From NCBI GenBank assembly GCA_030835305.1, contig JAURPJ010000038.1, positions 1 to 64,000 of the forward strand: DNA of 64,000 bases, in the 5' to 3' direction. The translations under genes were made by a program, and so were the position numbers. A model generated the notes under the pieces. That model did no database searches and was not told where the DNA came from. It saw only the letters and a list, made by a program, of their open reading frames with translations. This DNA is from Verrucomicrobiota bacterium (GTDB lineage Bacteria; Verrucomicrobiota; Verrucomicrobiia; Verrucomicrobiales; Akkermansiaceae). Positions 38,615 to 44,819 of this stretch are shown in pieces (the stretch's first letter is position 1; each line of letters starts with the position of its first letter).

Positions 38615-39577
38615 TCATCGATTCAGGATATTCAGGTATTTTTGTTTGATGAGGTAGACAAGATAATCAATGTCGAACCCTTTAGTTACCGAGATTTTAT
38701 ATTTTCCACCTTTCACACCTGATTTGAATGTCCATGTCAATTCCTTCGAGATCTTCTTCGGATCATCAATGGTGAAAAAATTATCAAACTTCGAACCGTC
38801 CGGATGAATCTGACCCCGATTGAGGTCAATGATTAGTTTCGTTTTTCGAACATGAATGAAACAAACTTTCTTGTGGTTGTATCCAAGTGAGATGTATCTG
38901 GGGATGGACTCTATGTAAGTATCCTCAAATTCCAAAAGTCGTTCAGAGATCTCATTCCACAATTCTTTGATGTCTGAATTCGAATCTTTAAAATGATCAT
39001 CTATATTTACCGTCTTTAATTCGTTTGAGACGTCACTCATGACTCCCTGGGTCTTCGGATCCGAAATAGATTCGATACTTTCCTTAGAAGTGGAGTGATG
39101 TTGATCCAAGATGACTACTCCGTTTGAGAACCTCTTGATTTCCCAAAGTTCAAAAGGGAGGTTTTTAAAATTAACACTATCCTTTTGGTAGGAATTAAAA
39201 GAGGGGGAGATAAACACCACTCGAGATTGAGACCAGTCAACATCCTCGATCTTTAGGACACGATTGAAATACTGAGATAAAGTCAGGAGGAATTCTGACT
39301 TATTATTCAGAAGTAACTGAAGATAGGTGTACCCCTGATCGATAACAGAATAACTACATCCCCTCTTATACTCAATAATGACGAATGAATTAGTCTCTTC
39401 GTCGAAACAAAGGGTATCCAGACGGTATTTCTGGACGGTCAATTCCGACGAAATGAAGAGATATCCAAAGATCGTATCAATGTTCTTCTCGACTAACTCC
39501 TGGATATCCCTCTCCAGTTTAAAAGGTTCGTTTGAAACCTCCTTAAGGACTAGATCCTTTGTATTGAATAGTTTCAT
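38615..39577 (-). CDS. NucS-like PD-(D/E)XK nuclease with DUF5655-like tail
   Basis: A 320-residue protein. Residues about 15-160 match the DUF91/NucS-type nuclease fold (COG3586-like): RLDTLCFDEETNSFVIIEYK supplies Asp54, Glu69 and Lys71 of a PD-(D/E)XK site, followed by a helix with YTYLQLLLNNKSEF. The C-terminal part from about residue 210 (LEFEDTYIESIPRYISLGYN, FIHVRKTKLIIDLNRGQIHP) looks like DUF5655. NucS-like enzymes cut mismatched or branched DNA; members elsewhere are of unknown role. It is 40 bases from the HNH nuclease gene upstream and may work with it. No alanine. Confidence 0.85.
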   Translation of the reverse strand: MKLFNTKDLVLKEVSNEPFKLERDIQELVEKNIDTIFGYLFISSELTVQKYRLDTLCFDEETNSFVIIEYKRGCSYSVIDQGYTYLQLLLNNKSEFLLTLSQYFNRVLKIEDVDWSQSRVVFISPSFNSYQKDSVNFKNLPFELWEIKRFSNGVVILDQHHSTSKESIESISDPKTQGVMSDVSNELKTVNIDDHFKDSNSDIKELWNEISERLLEFEDTYIESIPRYISLGYNHKKVCFIHVRKTKLIIDLNRGQIHPDGSKFDNFFTIDDPKKISKELTWTFKSGVKGGKYKISVTKGFDIDYLVYLIKQKYLNILNR

Positions 39578-39616
39578 CTCATTCCTAGGTGAACCGAATC
39601 TACAACCATCCTTCCA

Positions 39617-40363
39617 TCAACGGTCTGGTGAAATAAGGGTCTTCAGTTCTGAAATGGTCAACCAAGGTTTCTTTCGGTGGATCATTCGGTGACAGTTTGA
39701 ACAAACCAATGATAAGTCGTCAAGTGAAGTTTTCTCACCCGGAGTAATCTCGGATATTGGTTTAATGTGGTGACACTCAATAAACCCATCTCCTAGTGGA
39801 CCGTATGTTTTCACAAAATCAAACCCACAACATTCACACACTAGGGATCCTGATTCCCTTCGAACTTTGTCTTTTTTCCGTTGAATGATCTTACGGTCCC
39901 GTTCCCTTGTCCTGTGTAGTTTGGTGAGAAGTCGACCTTCTTCTACTTCAAACTTATCATCGTCATCTAGATCAACTTCGACGACATGTTCTCCCGAACT
40001 AATCAATATCTGGATTGAAGATGAAATATTTCGGAGTTCGTCCCTATCGTTCTCAAATCTTCTGAATAGTTCCTCATCTAGTGTTGATCCTCCCTTTAAA
40101 CCGTCACCCTTATGTTGATCGTTGAAGTGGTGAAAATTCATCAACTTCATGTAAACACCGTTTGGATTCCGATATGTATCGGTTAGGTCATGACCGATCT
40201 TTTCGGTCAAAGATCTCAAGAGGTAACTTAGTTCTTTGATCTGATTGGAGGATTTTTCGGGGATTCTCGGATAATGTTCGAAGTAAAAGTCTAACGTGAG
40301 GATTATTTCATCTCGAGACCACTTCGGATTTCGTTTGATTTTAGGATCACCTTTTCCCGACAT
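39617..40363 (-). CDS. McrA-like HNH endonuclease
   Basis: A 248-residue protein with an N-terminal helical, sequence-reading-like region (PKWSRDEIILTLDFYFEHYP) and a C-terminal HNH domain. Zinc pairs are seen in SLVCECCGFDF (Cys176, Cys179) and LVCSNCHRMIH (Cys221, Cys224), with the catalytic ECHHIKPISE between them. The layout matches McrA-type and other predicted restriction HNH enzymes, which cut foreign or modified DNA. In this element it sits with a NucS-like nuclease, so a defence or counter-defence module is likely. No methyltransferase is present. No alanine. Confidence 0.92.
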   Translation of the reverse strand: MSGKGDPKIKRNPKWSRDEIILTLDFYFEHYPRIPEKSSNQIKELSYLLRSLTEKIGHDLTDTYRNPNGVYMKLMNFHHFNDQHKGDGLKGGSTLDEELFRRFENDRDELRNISSSIQILISSGEHVVEVDLDDDDKFEVEEGRLLTKLHRTRERDRKIIQRKKDKVRRESGSLVCECCGFDFVKTYGPLGDGFIECHHIKPISEITPGEKTSLDDLSLVCSNCHRMIHRKKPWLTISELKTLISPDR

Positions 40364-40399
40364 TACTAGATTTCAAAGAACCTAGTGACCCTACTAATC

Positions 40400-40501
40400 C
40401 CGTAACAAAATCAAATGTTTTTGTTACGGAAAAATTCGAGAGGAGAATCATTGATTTATCAATGGTTTCAGACACCTCCTTCCGAAAGGTTTTTGTTACG
40501 G
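40400..40501. repeat. Hairpin and direct repeats of GTTTTTGTTACGG
   Basis: GTTTTTGTTACGG occurs at 40417-40429 and 40489-40501. A near-exact reverse copy (CCGTAACAAAA) at 40400-40410 forms an 11-bp hairpin with 40419-40429. The region lies between the end of the small gene at 40496 and the HNH start at 40363. It could be a terminator, an operator for the nuclease genes or a binding site of the ribbon-helix-helix protein. Confidence 0.6.
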
Positions 40502-40750
40502 TTTGGAATTGAACCGTTTCATAAGTGAGAGGAGATTTTTGTCCTGTGTTCCTACCCCAATCCCTAATCCTGTAATGTAGGATAACAACTTGTTCTGTTG
40601 GGAGATCAGTTTGTTTTGTTCAATCGGATCCTTCTCCTGTTCGATTCGTTTAGAAAGTCCTCTGATTCTTAAAACTATGGTCCCGACAGTAAGTTTTACC
40701 CAAATTGGGTATCGTCGTCGTTCTGTGATGAATTCCTTAAATGTCAACAT
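40496..40750 (-). CDS. Small hypothetical protein downstream of the RHH gene
   Basis: I choose the ATG at 40750 (MLTFKEFITERRRYPIWVKL), 16 bases after the upstream gene ends, because a longer version would overlap that gene. The 84-residue product is basic and helical (NKLISQQNKLLSYITGLGIG and VGTQDKNLLSLMKRF). It resembles no family I know. Its position, directly after a ribbon-helix-helix protein, suggests a shared transcript. The stop codon lies within one copy of the GTTTTTGTTACGG repeat. No alanine. Confidence 0.65.
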   Translation of the reverse strand: MLTFKEFITERRRYPIWVKLTVGTIVLRIRGLSKRIEQEKDPIEQNKLISQQNKLLSYITGLGIGVGTQDKNLLSLMKRFNSKP

Positions 40751-40766
40751 TACCCCAAAGTTCTGA

Positions 40767-41042
40767 TTAATAGGAATCCTCCCAACGATATCCGTTAGGT
40801 GGTCTCGATGGATCCCATGGTCGACTCTCGACAATATCAGTCTCAGGTTCGTTATTCTTTTCAATAGTCTGGATCAAATCGTTAATCCGACCGTCCTCGT
40901 GAATGAGTTGATACTCTCTCCGACAGTACTCTTCGATCATTGTGTTTAAGATGGAGGTCCGTGTAACTCGTTTGAAGTTTACTAGTTTATCAAAGTTCTT
41001 TTTGAGATGGTTTGGAATATTGAAGTTAATAAGGGTCGTCAT
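40767..41042 (-). CDS. Ribbon-helix-helix (CopG/Arc-like) protein
   Basis: A 91-residue protein whose first 45 residues form the ribbon-helix-helix pattern: a short strand (MTTLINFNIPNHLKKNFDK) then TSILNTMIEEYCR as the second helix. The tail is acidic and Pro-rich (RPWDPSRPPNGYRWEDSY). Such proteins bind operators as dimers and often autoregulate plasmid copy number or nuclease genes. It could control the downstream HNH and NucS-like genes. No alanine. Confidence 0.82.
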   Translation of the reverse strand: MTTLINFNIPNHLKKNFDKLVNFKRVTRTSILNTMIEEYCRREYQLIHEDGRINDLIQTIEKNNEPETDIVESRPWDPSRPPNGYRWEDSY

Positions 41043-41104
41043 TATTGTATTTATTCGGTTGATAGGGATTTTCCTGGGGGTTCTTATTTTTTAATTTGGA
41101 TCTA

Positions 41105-41431
41105 CTAATTCATGAATTGTTCAAGGGACGAGATAGGTTCTTCATGTTTATCTCCCTCGTTAACCTTCAATTCCTTAATGAACATTCGGAAATAAAATAA
41201 TGGATTATCATCAAGAGGATCCTGTAGTTGTCTAAATCTTGTTTCTTTCACAAGGAGTTTAGACAGTCCTTTAAACTGATTAAAGGTGACAGGTCTTCCT
41301 CGGTTAATCTTTCTCTGAATCTCCTCCAAAATGGGTTTCATCCATATGTGGTCTTTTCTCAAGTACATCGAAATGTATTGGTTTAATTCATTTCTTCGTT
41401 TTGATTTAATCTGTTGAAATGTTGTTTTCAT
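41105..41431 (-). CDS. Small basic hypothetical protein
   Basis: A 108-residue basic protein with helical parts (KSKRRNELNQYISMYLRKDH, MKPILEEIQRKINRG, KGLSKLLVKETRFRQLQD). No family recognised. It may bind DNA because of its Arg/Lys content. It lies between the ribbon-helix-helix gene and the stable hairpin at 41484-41513, all on the minus strand. No alanine. Confidence 0.62.
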   Translation of the reverse strand: MKTTFQQIKSKRRNELNQYISMYLRKDHIWMKPILEEIQRKINRGRPVTFNQFKGLSKLLVKETRFRQLQDPLDDNPLFYFRMFIKELKVNEGDKHEEPISSLEQFMN

Positions 41432-41483
41432 AATCGGTCCTTGTGGAAGGTATTATGGTTTAGATGTTGATATAGAGGTGTAC

Positions 41484-41513
41484 TAAAGGAGAATTCTTCG
41501 GAATTCTCCTTTA
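41484..41513 (-). terminator. 13-bp perfect stem with TTCG loop
   Basis: 41484-41496 pairs perfectly with 41501-41513 around TTCG, giving a C(UUCG)G-type very stable loop on the plus strand. It lies 30 bases past the end of the candidate HUH gene. A second 10-bp stem (41527-41536 with 41551-41560) overlaps the 3' end of that gene. It is most likely a terminator or transcript-end stabiliser. Confidence 0.65.
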
Positions 41514-41542
41514 ACCACATTGAGGGACTGATGTTGGGAATT

Positions 41543-42043
41543 TTATCCAACAACATCAGTGATTTTAAGGTTCCCCCAATCTATGAAACAACTAACATTA
41601 GAACCTTTTGATTTACTCTTCAGTTGATAATCTAACCAACCTCGGTAATCGTAGATCTCCTTAACACAGATATTTTGATATCCATATTTGGTTTTCAACC
41701 AGGAGTCAGAAATCAGTTTCTCAAAAGTTACCAAATCAATATGATCCGGTCGTTGTAAGGTTAAGTGTATGTGGTTACGGATAAGATCATTACCCTCGAA
41801 AACAGGAATTACTGAAAGACGTTTGTCATATCGATTGAAAGAACTTCCATAGACAGACTTATTCAATCGATTCATAAAGTGACGGATATTCACCGAAAGG
41901 GATTCTTTATCCACCTTCGAACTGAATGACTTCCTAAACTGTCCCTCAATTCTTTGTTTTACTGTTAACGTAACTGATAAAGGATTGGGGATTCTTTTGG
42001 AAACCAACCATTCAAGGGTCTTTTCAATAATCTCTTTTTCCAT
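41543..42043 (-). CDS. Candidate HUH-type replication initiator
   Basis: A 166-residue protein in which three motifs occur in the order of HUH endonucleases. Motif I-like SVTLTVKQ (residues 23-30), motif II HIHLTLQRP (His91 and His93) and motif III GWLDYQLKSK (Tyr139 with Lys142) are visible. HUH enzymes nick one strand through a tyrosine to start rolling-circle replication or transfer. Iterons and palindromes lie directly upstream. The protein is short, and motif I is weak, so this is inference. It could instead be a related unknown phage-like protein. No alanine. Confidence 0.65.
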   Translation of the reverse strand: MEKEIIEKTLEWLVSKRIPNPLSVTLTVKQRIEGQFRKSFSSKVDKESLSVNIRHFMNRLNKSVYGSSFNRYDKRLSVIPVFEGNDLIRNHIHLTLQRPDHIDLVTFEKLISDSWLKTKYGYQNICVKEIYDYRGWLDYQLKSKSKGSNVSCFIDWGNLKITDVVG

Positions 42044-42227
42044 TGGTTCTATTTCTTCAATGTAACCTCTCTTCTCACACCATATTTGTATTTATCTGAT
42101 ATTTATCTGATATTTATCATTAATTGTAATTATTTTATGTTTTTCTAGTAATTAGGATGTACAGAAGTAACAAAGTATAATACGATACATCATCGATGAT
42201 GTAGATTTCGGTTTAACCGAGTCCGTC
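42044..42227. other. Candidate replication origin region
   Basis: Upstream of the HUH-like gene are 11-bp tandem units (ATTTATCTGAT at 42090-42100 and 42101-42111, then a partial unit at 42112-42120). An AT-rich stretch, an 18-bp palindrome TACATCATCGATGATGTA (42186-42203) and a dyad TCGGTTTAACCGA (42208-42220) follow. Helical-period iterons next to an initiator gene are typical of replication origins. No nick site can be defined by eye. Confidence 0.5.
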
Positions 42228-42776
42228 TTATTCTGTCTCTGGATACATATCCAAATCATCGTAAAAACTTATCTTTGGGGTCCGAAGGAATTCCGGATTG
42301 TCACTATATGAGGGTCCCCAATCTCTCTCTTCTTCCTTAATCTCACCACCTTCAACCCCTTCGGTCACTCTTTCATATAACTCCTTGTATTCTCTTGAAT
42401 TCGGATCTCCCAAACACAGGTGTAAAAGGATGAAATATCGATTTACGACCCAATCTGTCTCAACATCCCATTCAACTTTCGAAGTTGGGTTCAAATATTT
42501 GTTTATCCAATAATCTACATCAATGACACCCTTTACGATTTCACGTACTTTGGGATCATCTTGAAAAATCTTATATCGTTGGATAAGATCAAATACACCA
42601 TTAATTACAAAGTCGTATTTAACAACCCCTGAAGGGTTCCATTTTTTAAATGGTTCTAGATCAAAATCATTGGGATGATCGATCTTCTCCTTCGTTATCA
42701 TCTGGACAAAATAATTCTCGGTTTCATTATTAGTTTTGTGTTTCTTTTTATCGGTATTTGTTTTTCTGTTTTTCAT
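42228..42776 (-). CDS. Acidic hypothetical protein, first gene of the leftward block
   Basis: A 182-residue protein with a basic, Asn/Lys-rich start (MKNRKTNTDKKKHKTNNETE) and an acidic remainder (GVEGGEIKEEERDWGPSYSD). I do not recognise a family. It starts 177 bases before the integrase gene, on the opposite strand, so the gap at 42777-42953 is a divergent promoter region. Its stop is followed by the palindromes of the putative origin. No alanine. Confidence 0.62.
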   Translation of the reverse strand: MKNRKTNTDKKKHKTNNETENYFVQMITKEKIDHPNDFDLEPFKKWNPSGVVKYDFVINGVFDLIQRYKIFQDDPKVREIVKGVIDVDYWINKYLNPTSKVEWDVETDWVVNRYFILLHLCLGDPNSREYKELYERVTEGVEGGEIKEEERDWGPSYSDNPEFLRTPKISFYDDLDMYPETE

Positions 42777-42842
42777 ATGTTTTTGTGATCACTTTTATTA
42801 TTTGATCGTGTCTATTGTATCTGAAAATCACACGATGTGGAT

Positions 42843-42918
42843 GGGTCATCGACTCCCAAAGTTGATGACCCTTAATTCTTAATTATGGTGGGATATCGAC
42901 TCCCAAAGTTGGTGTCCC
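42843..42918 (+). promoter_or_regulatory. Two tandem structure-conserved hairpins upstream of the integrase
   Basis: Two 29-base units lie at 42843-42871 and 42890-42918. Both have the same 5-base loop (CCCAA) and a 12-bp stem. The second differs at three stem positions and keeps pairing through G-U pairs on the plus-strand RNA (T opposite G); on the minus strand these would be A-C mismatches. This indicates an RNA structure in the integrase leader, 35 bases before the ATG at 42954. It may bind a regulator or the integrase itself. Confidence 0.65.
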
Positions 42919-42953
42919 ATTTCAAAACACATTGATCCTGATATCCTTTCAAT

Positions 42954-44684
42954 ATGAAGGATCTCTCTCGAATTAACTCATCGATAATCCGAAAAAATAA
43001 CGATGTACATCTAGGGGAAGATTTAATAGAAAATCAGATCACAGAATACTTACACATCTACACTCGGGTATCCACTTCTCATCAGGAAGAAGATGGAACG
43101 AGTCTAGAATCCCAACTCGAATTGGGTATCGAAAGATCGAAGAAAATTGGTCTTAAATATAAGATTTGGAATGAGGGAGGGAAATCTAGTTCTAAGGACG
43201 ATCTCAGTAATCGTCCAGTCCTCACGGAATTACTCAGTCTTATTGATGAAGGTGAAGTTCAACATCTTTATGTCTACAACACGGATAGACTCTCACGTAA
43301 CTTAAATACGTGGGGTATGATTAGATTTAAACTAATCAAGAACAATGTCATCCTCCATACTCCCACAGGTCCACTCCCCCTATCGGATCCTACAACGAAT
43401 CTACTCATTGGAGTTTTAACAGAGATTTCTCAATACGAGAATCAGATCAGAACAGAACGATTTCGTCAGGGTAAACTGAAACGAATAAAACAAGGTGGAT
43501 GGATTGGGGGTCCTCCCCCATTTGGATACTCGATTGAAAAAAGTAAACTGGTTCCAAATAAAGAAGAACAGAAATGGGTTCGGTTTATTTTTGAGTGTTA
43601 TAAAGGGGGTGATTCACTTGATGACATTCGATCGAAACTGTTGAAGAACTCCGTCCAAACTCGTCGAGGGAATCCCGTTTGGTGTCACAGTTCGATTGAA
43701 AAACTTTTGACCAACACTCACTACGGAGGACATTTTTCTTATACCGATAAGAAATCCGATGAAACGATCAGACTTACGTGTCCAAGGTTGTTACCGTCTT
43801 CATTGATCAAGTCAGTCAGGGATATCCGAAACTCCAGATCATATGGTAAACGTGGAAATAGGAGGACAAAGACTAGTAATCAAAAATACACCTATCTTCT
43901 TACTGAACTCCTCGTTTGTGGTCATTGTGGATCATTCTATGGTGGTAATTACAAGAAGACTCAGACTTCGTATTACTCGTGTCGTCAGAAAACAGAGAAG
44001 TTTCGTACTAGATTTACCGATCGTCATGTCGTCTGTGGTTCAAATAGAAATATCAGGATCGACAGAACTGATGAAATCGTTTGGGAAACAGTCGTCGATG
44101 TAATCTCCAAATCTCATCTTTTTAAGGAAGATGTAAAAAATGAACTCCTTGGAAAGACTTCCGTAAGGAAGTCACAAAGTGAGATCAAAAGATCACAAAA
44201 CAAACTAAGGAAACTTAAAAAGGAGATCGATGAGGTTACTCACTCTATTATCAACTTTGAAACCTCGGTCTTAATTGGTAATCGGGATAAGATTGAAGGT
44301 AAGAAAATCGTGAAGAATCTCGAGATACATAGGGAGACTTTGGAGTCACAAGTTGAGGAAATTAACCAGTCTATTTTGGAGGAAGAGAAACAGAAAACTT
44401 GGATTGATTGGGTAAAGGAATTCGGATCTCGAATTGAAAAGATCAAGGATCCTGACTTCTCAATAGAGGATCGTAAGAGTGTTATCAAAGGGGTGGTAAA
44501 TCAAATCGTGGTTTCAAATAAGGATGTTCGTAAACATGAACTTAAGATTGAGTTCAGACTTCCCTACGTTGGTGATTCCATTGAATTCAAGGATCAGAAA
44601 AAGAAGTCCAAGGGTTACAAAGTTAAAAATGGTCGGAAGATCAAAGGAGTCATCGTTGATTTGTTAAAAAAAACAAAGGTGTGA
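42954..44684 (+). CDS. Large serine integrase
   Basis: A 576-residue serine recombinase. The catalytic domain starts near residue 34, with the nucleophile in YTRVSTSHQEEDGTSLESQL (Ser40), and TDRLSRNLNTWGMIRFK behind it. A recombinase domain (GWIGGPPPFGYSIEKSK) follows, then a zinc ribbon with LLVCGHCGSFYGGNYK and SYYSCRQK, and a coiled coil (about 400-490, KSQSEIKRSQNKLRKLKKEI). This is the usual order of phage-type large serine integrases, which insert a circular element at a short core. It lies at the element's right end, with the stop about 50 bases from the proposed attR core. No alanine, which is exceptional for this length. Confidence 0.95.
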   Translation: MKDLSRINSSIIRKNNDVHLGEDLIENQITEYLHIYTRVSTSHQEEDGTSLESQLELGIERSKKIGLKYKIWNEGGKSSSKDDLSNRPVLTELLSLIDEGEVQHLYVYNTDRLSRNLNTWGMIRFKLIKNNVILHTPTGPLPLSDPTTNLLIGVLTEISQYENQIRTERFRQGKLKRIKQGGWIGGPPPFGYSIEKSKLVPNKEEQKWVRFIFECYKGGDSLDDIRSKLLKNSVQTRRGNPVWCHSSIEKLLTNTHYGGHFSYTDKKSDETIRLTCPRLLPSSLIKSVRDIRNSRSYGKRGNRRTKTSNQKYTYLLTELLVCGHCGSFYGGNYKKTQTSYYSCRQKTEKFRTRFTDRHVVCGSNRNIRIDRTDEIVWETVVDVISKSHLFKEDVKNELLGKTSVRKSQSEIKRSQNKLRKLKKEIDEVTHSIINFETSVLIGNRDKIEGKKIVKNLEIHRETLESQVEEINQSILEEEKQKTWIDWVKEFGSRIEKIKDPDFSIEDRKSVIKGVVNQIVVSNKDVRKHELKIEFRLPYVGDSIEFKDQKKKSKGYKVKNGRKIKGVIVDLLKKTKV

Positions 44685-44731
44685 AAGAGATGAATAATAA
44701 TTATCTAACGAAATTCATTCCATCACCGTCG

Positions 44732-44737
44732 AGTAAC
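44732..44737 (+). repeat. Proposed right attachment core (AGTAAC)
   Basis: Second copy of AGTAAC, 48 bases after the integrase stop. The first host GpC follows at 44739-44740. The outer flanks, 36850 and 44738, join to a host sequence that keeps an open reading frame across the junction (LAHSVTAKKEERISPDYLPF), which I do not recognise. The 78 bases after this copy hold no clear gene. Confidence 0.5.
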
Positions 44738-44819
44738 CGCCAAGAAAGAGGAAAGAATATCACCAGACTACCTCCCCTTCACTCTCGACGCCCTGGAGTG
44801 CGTCGGTCCGTGTTTCGCC

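Larger units (their letters stand above)
36857..44737. mobile_element. GpC-free integrative element with two serine recombinases
   Basis: A foreign block of about 7.9 kb, lower in G+C (about 40 percent in sampled lines) than the flanking host DNA. It encodes a small serine recombinase, a large serine integrase, a candidate HUH initiator, a ribbon-helix-helix protein, two nucleases and unknown proteins. It contains no 5'-GC-3' on either strand, and its eleven proteins contain no alanine. The host frame of the glmM fragment ends at the left edge. The ends are set by the AGTAAC repeat and agree with the edges of the GpC-free tract. No transposase, capsid or conjugation genes were seen, so transfer mode is unknown. 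Confidence 0.85.
36845..44738. other. 7.89-kb tract with zero GpC dinucleotides
   Basis: I read each 60-base line between the last host GpC at 36843-36844 and the first one beyond at 44739-44740 and found no GC step. With about 19 to 20 percent each of G and C, about 300 would be expected. CpG, GG and CC are all frequent (TCGA, GGTACC, CCC), so this is not simple loss of G+C. Genes on both strands, intergenic regions, palindromes and codon junctions are all affected. Confidence 0.95.

Noticed and set aside
42090..42120. CRISPR-like array
   Set aside because: Only 2.8 copies of an 11-bp unit in direct tandem with no spacers; they fit iterons.
36857..44737. Missing alanine caused by a shortage of tRNA-Ala or by amino acid selection
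   Set aside because: Intergenic DNA, RNA hairpins and codon junctions also lack GpC, so selection on protein alone does not explain it.
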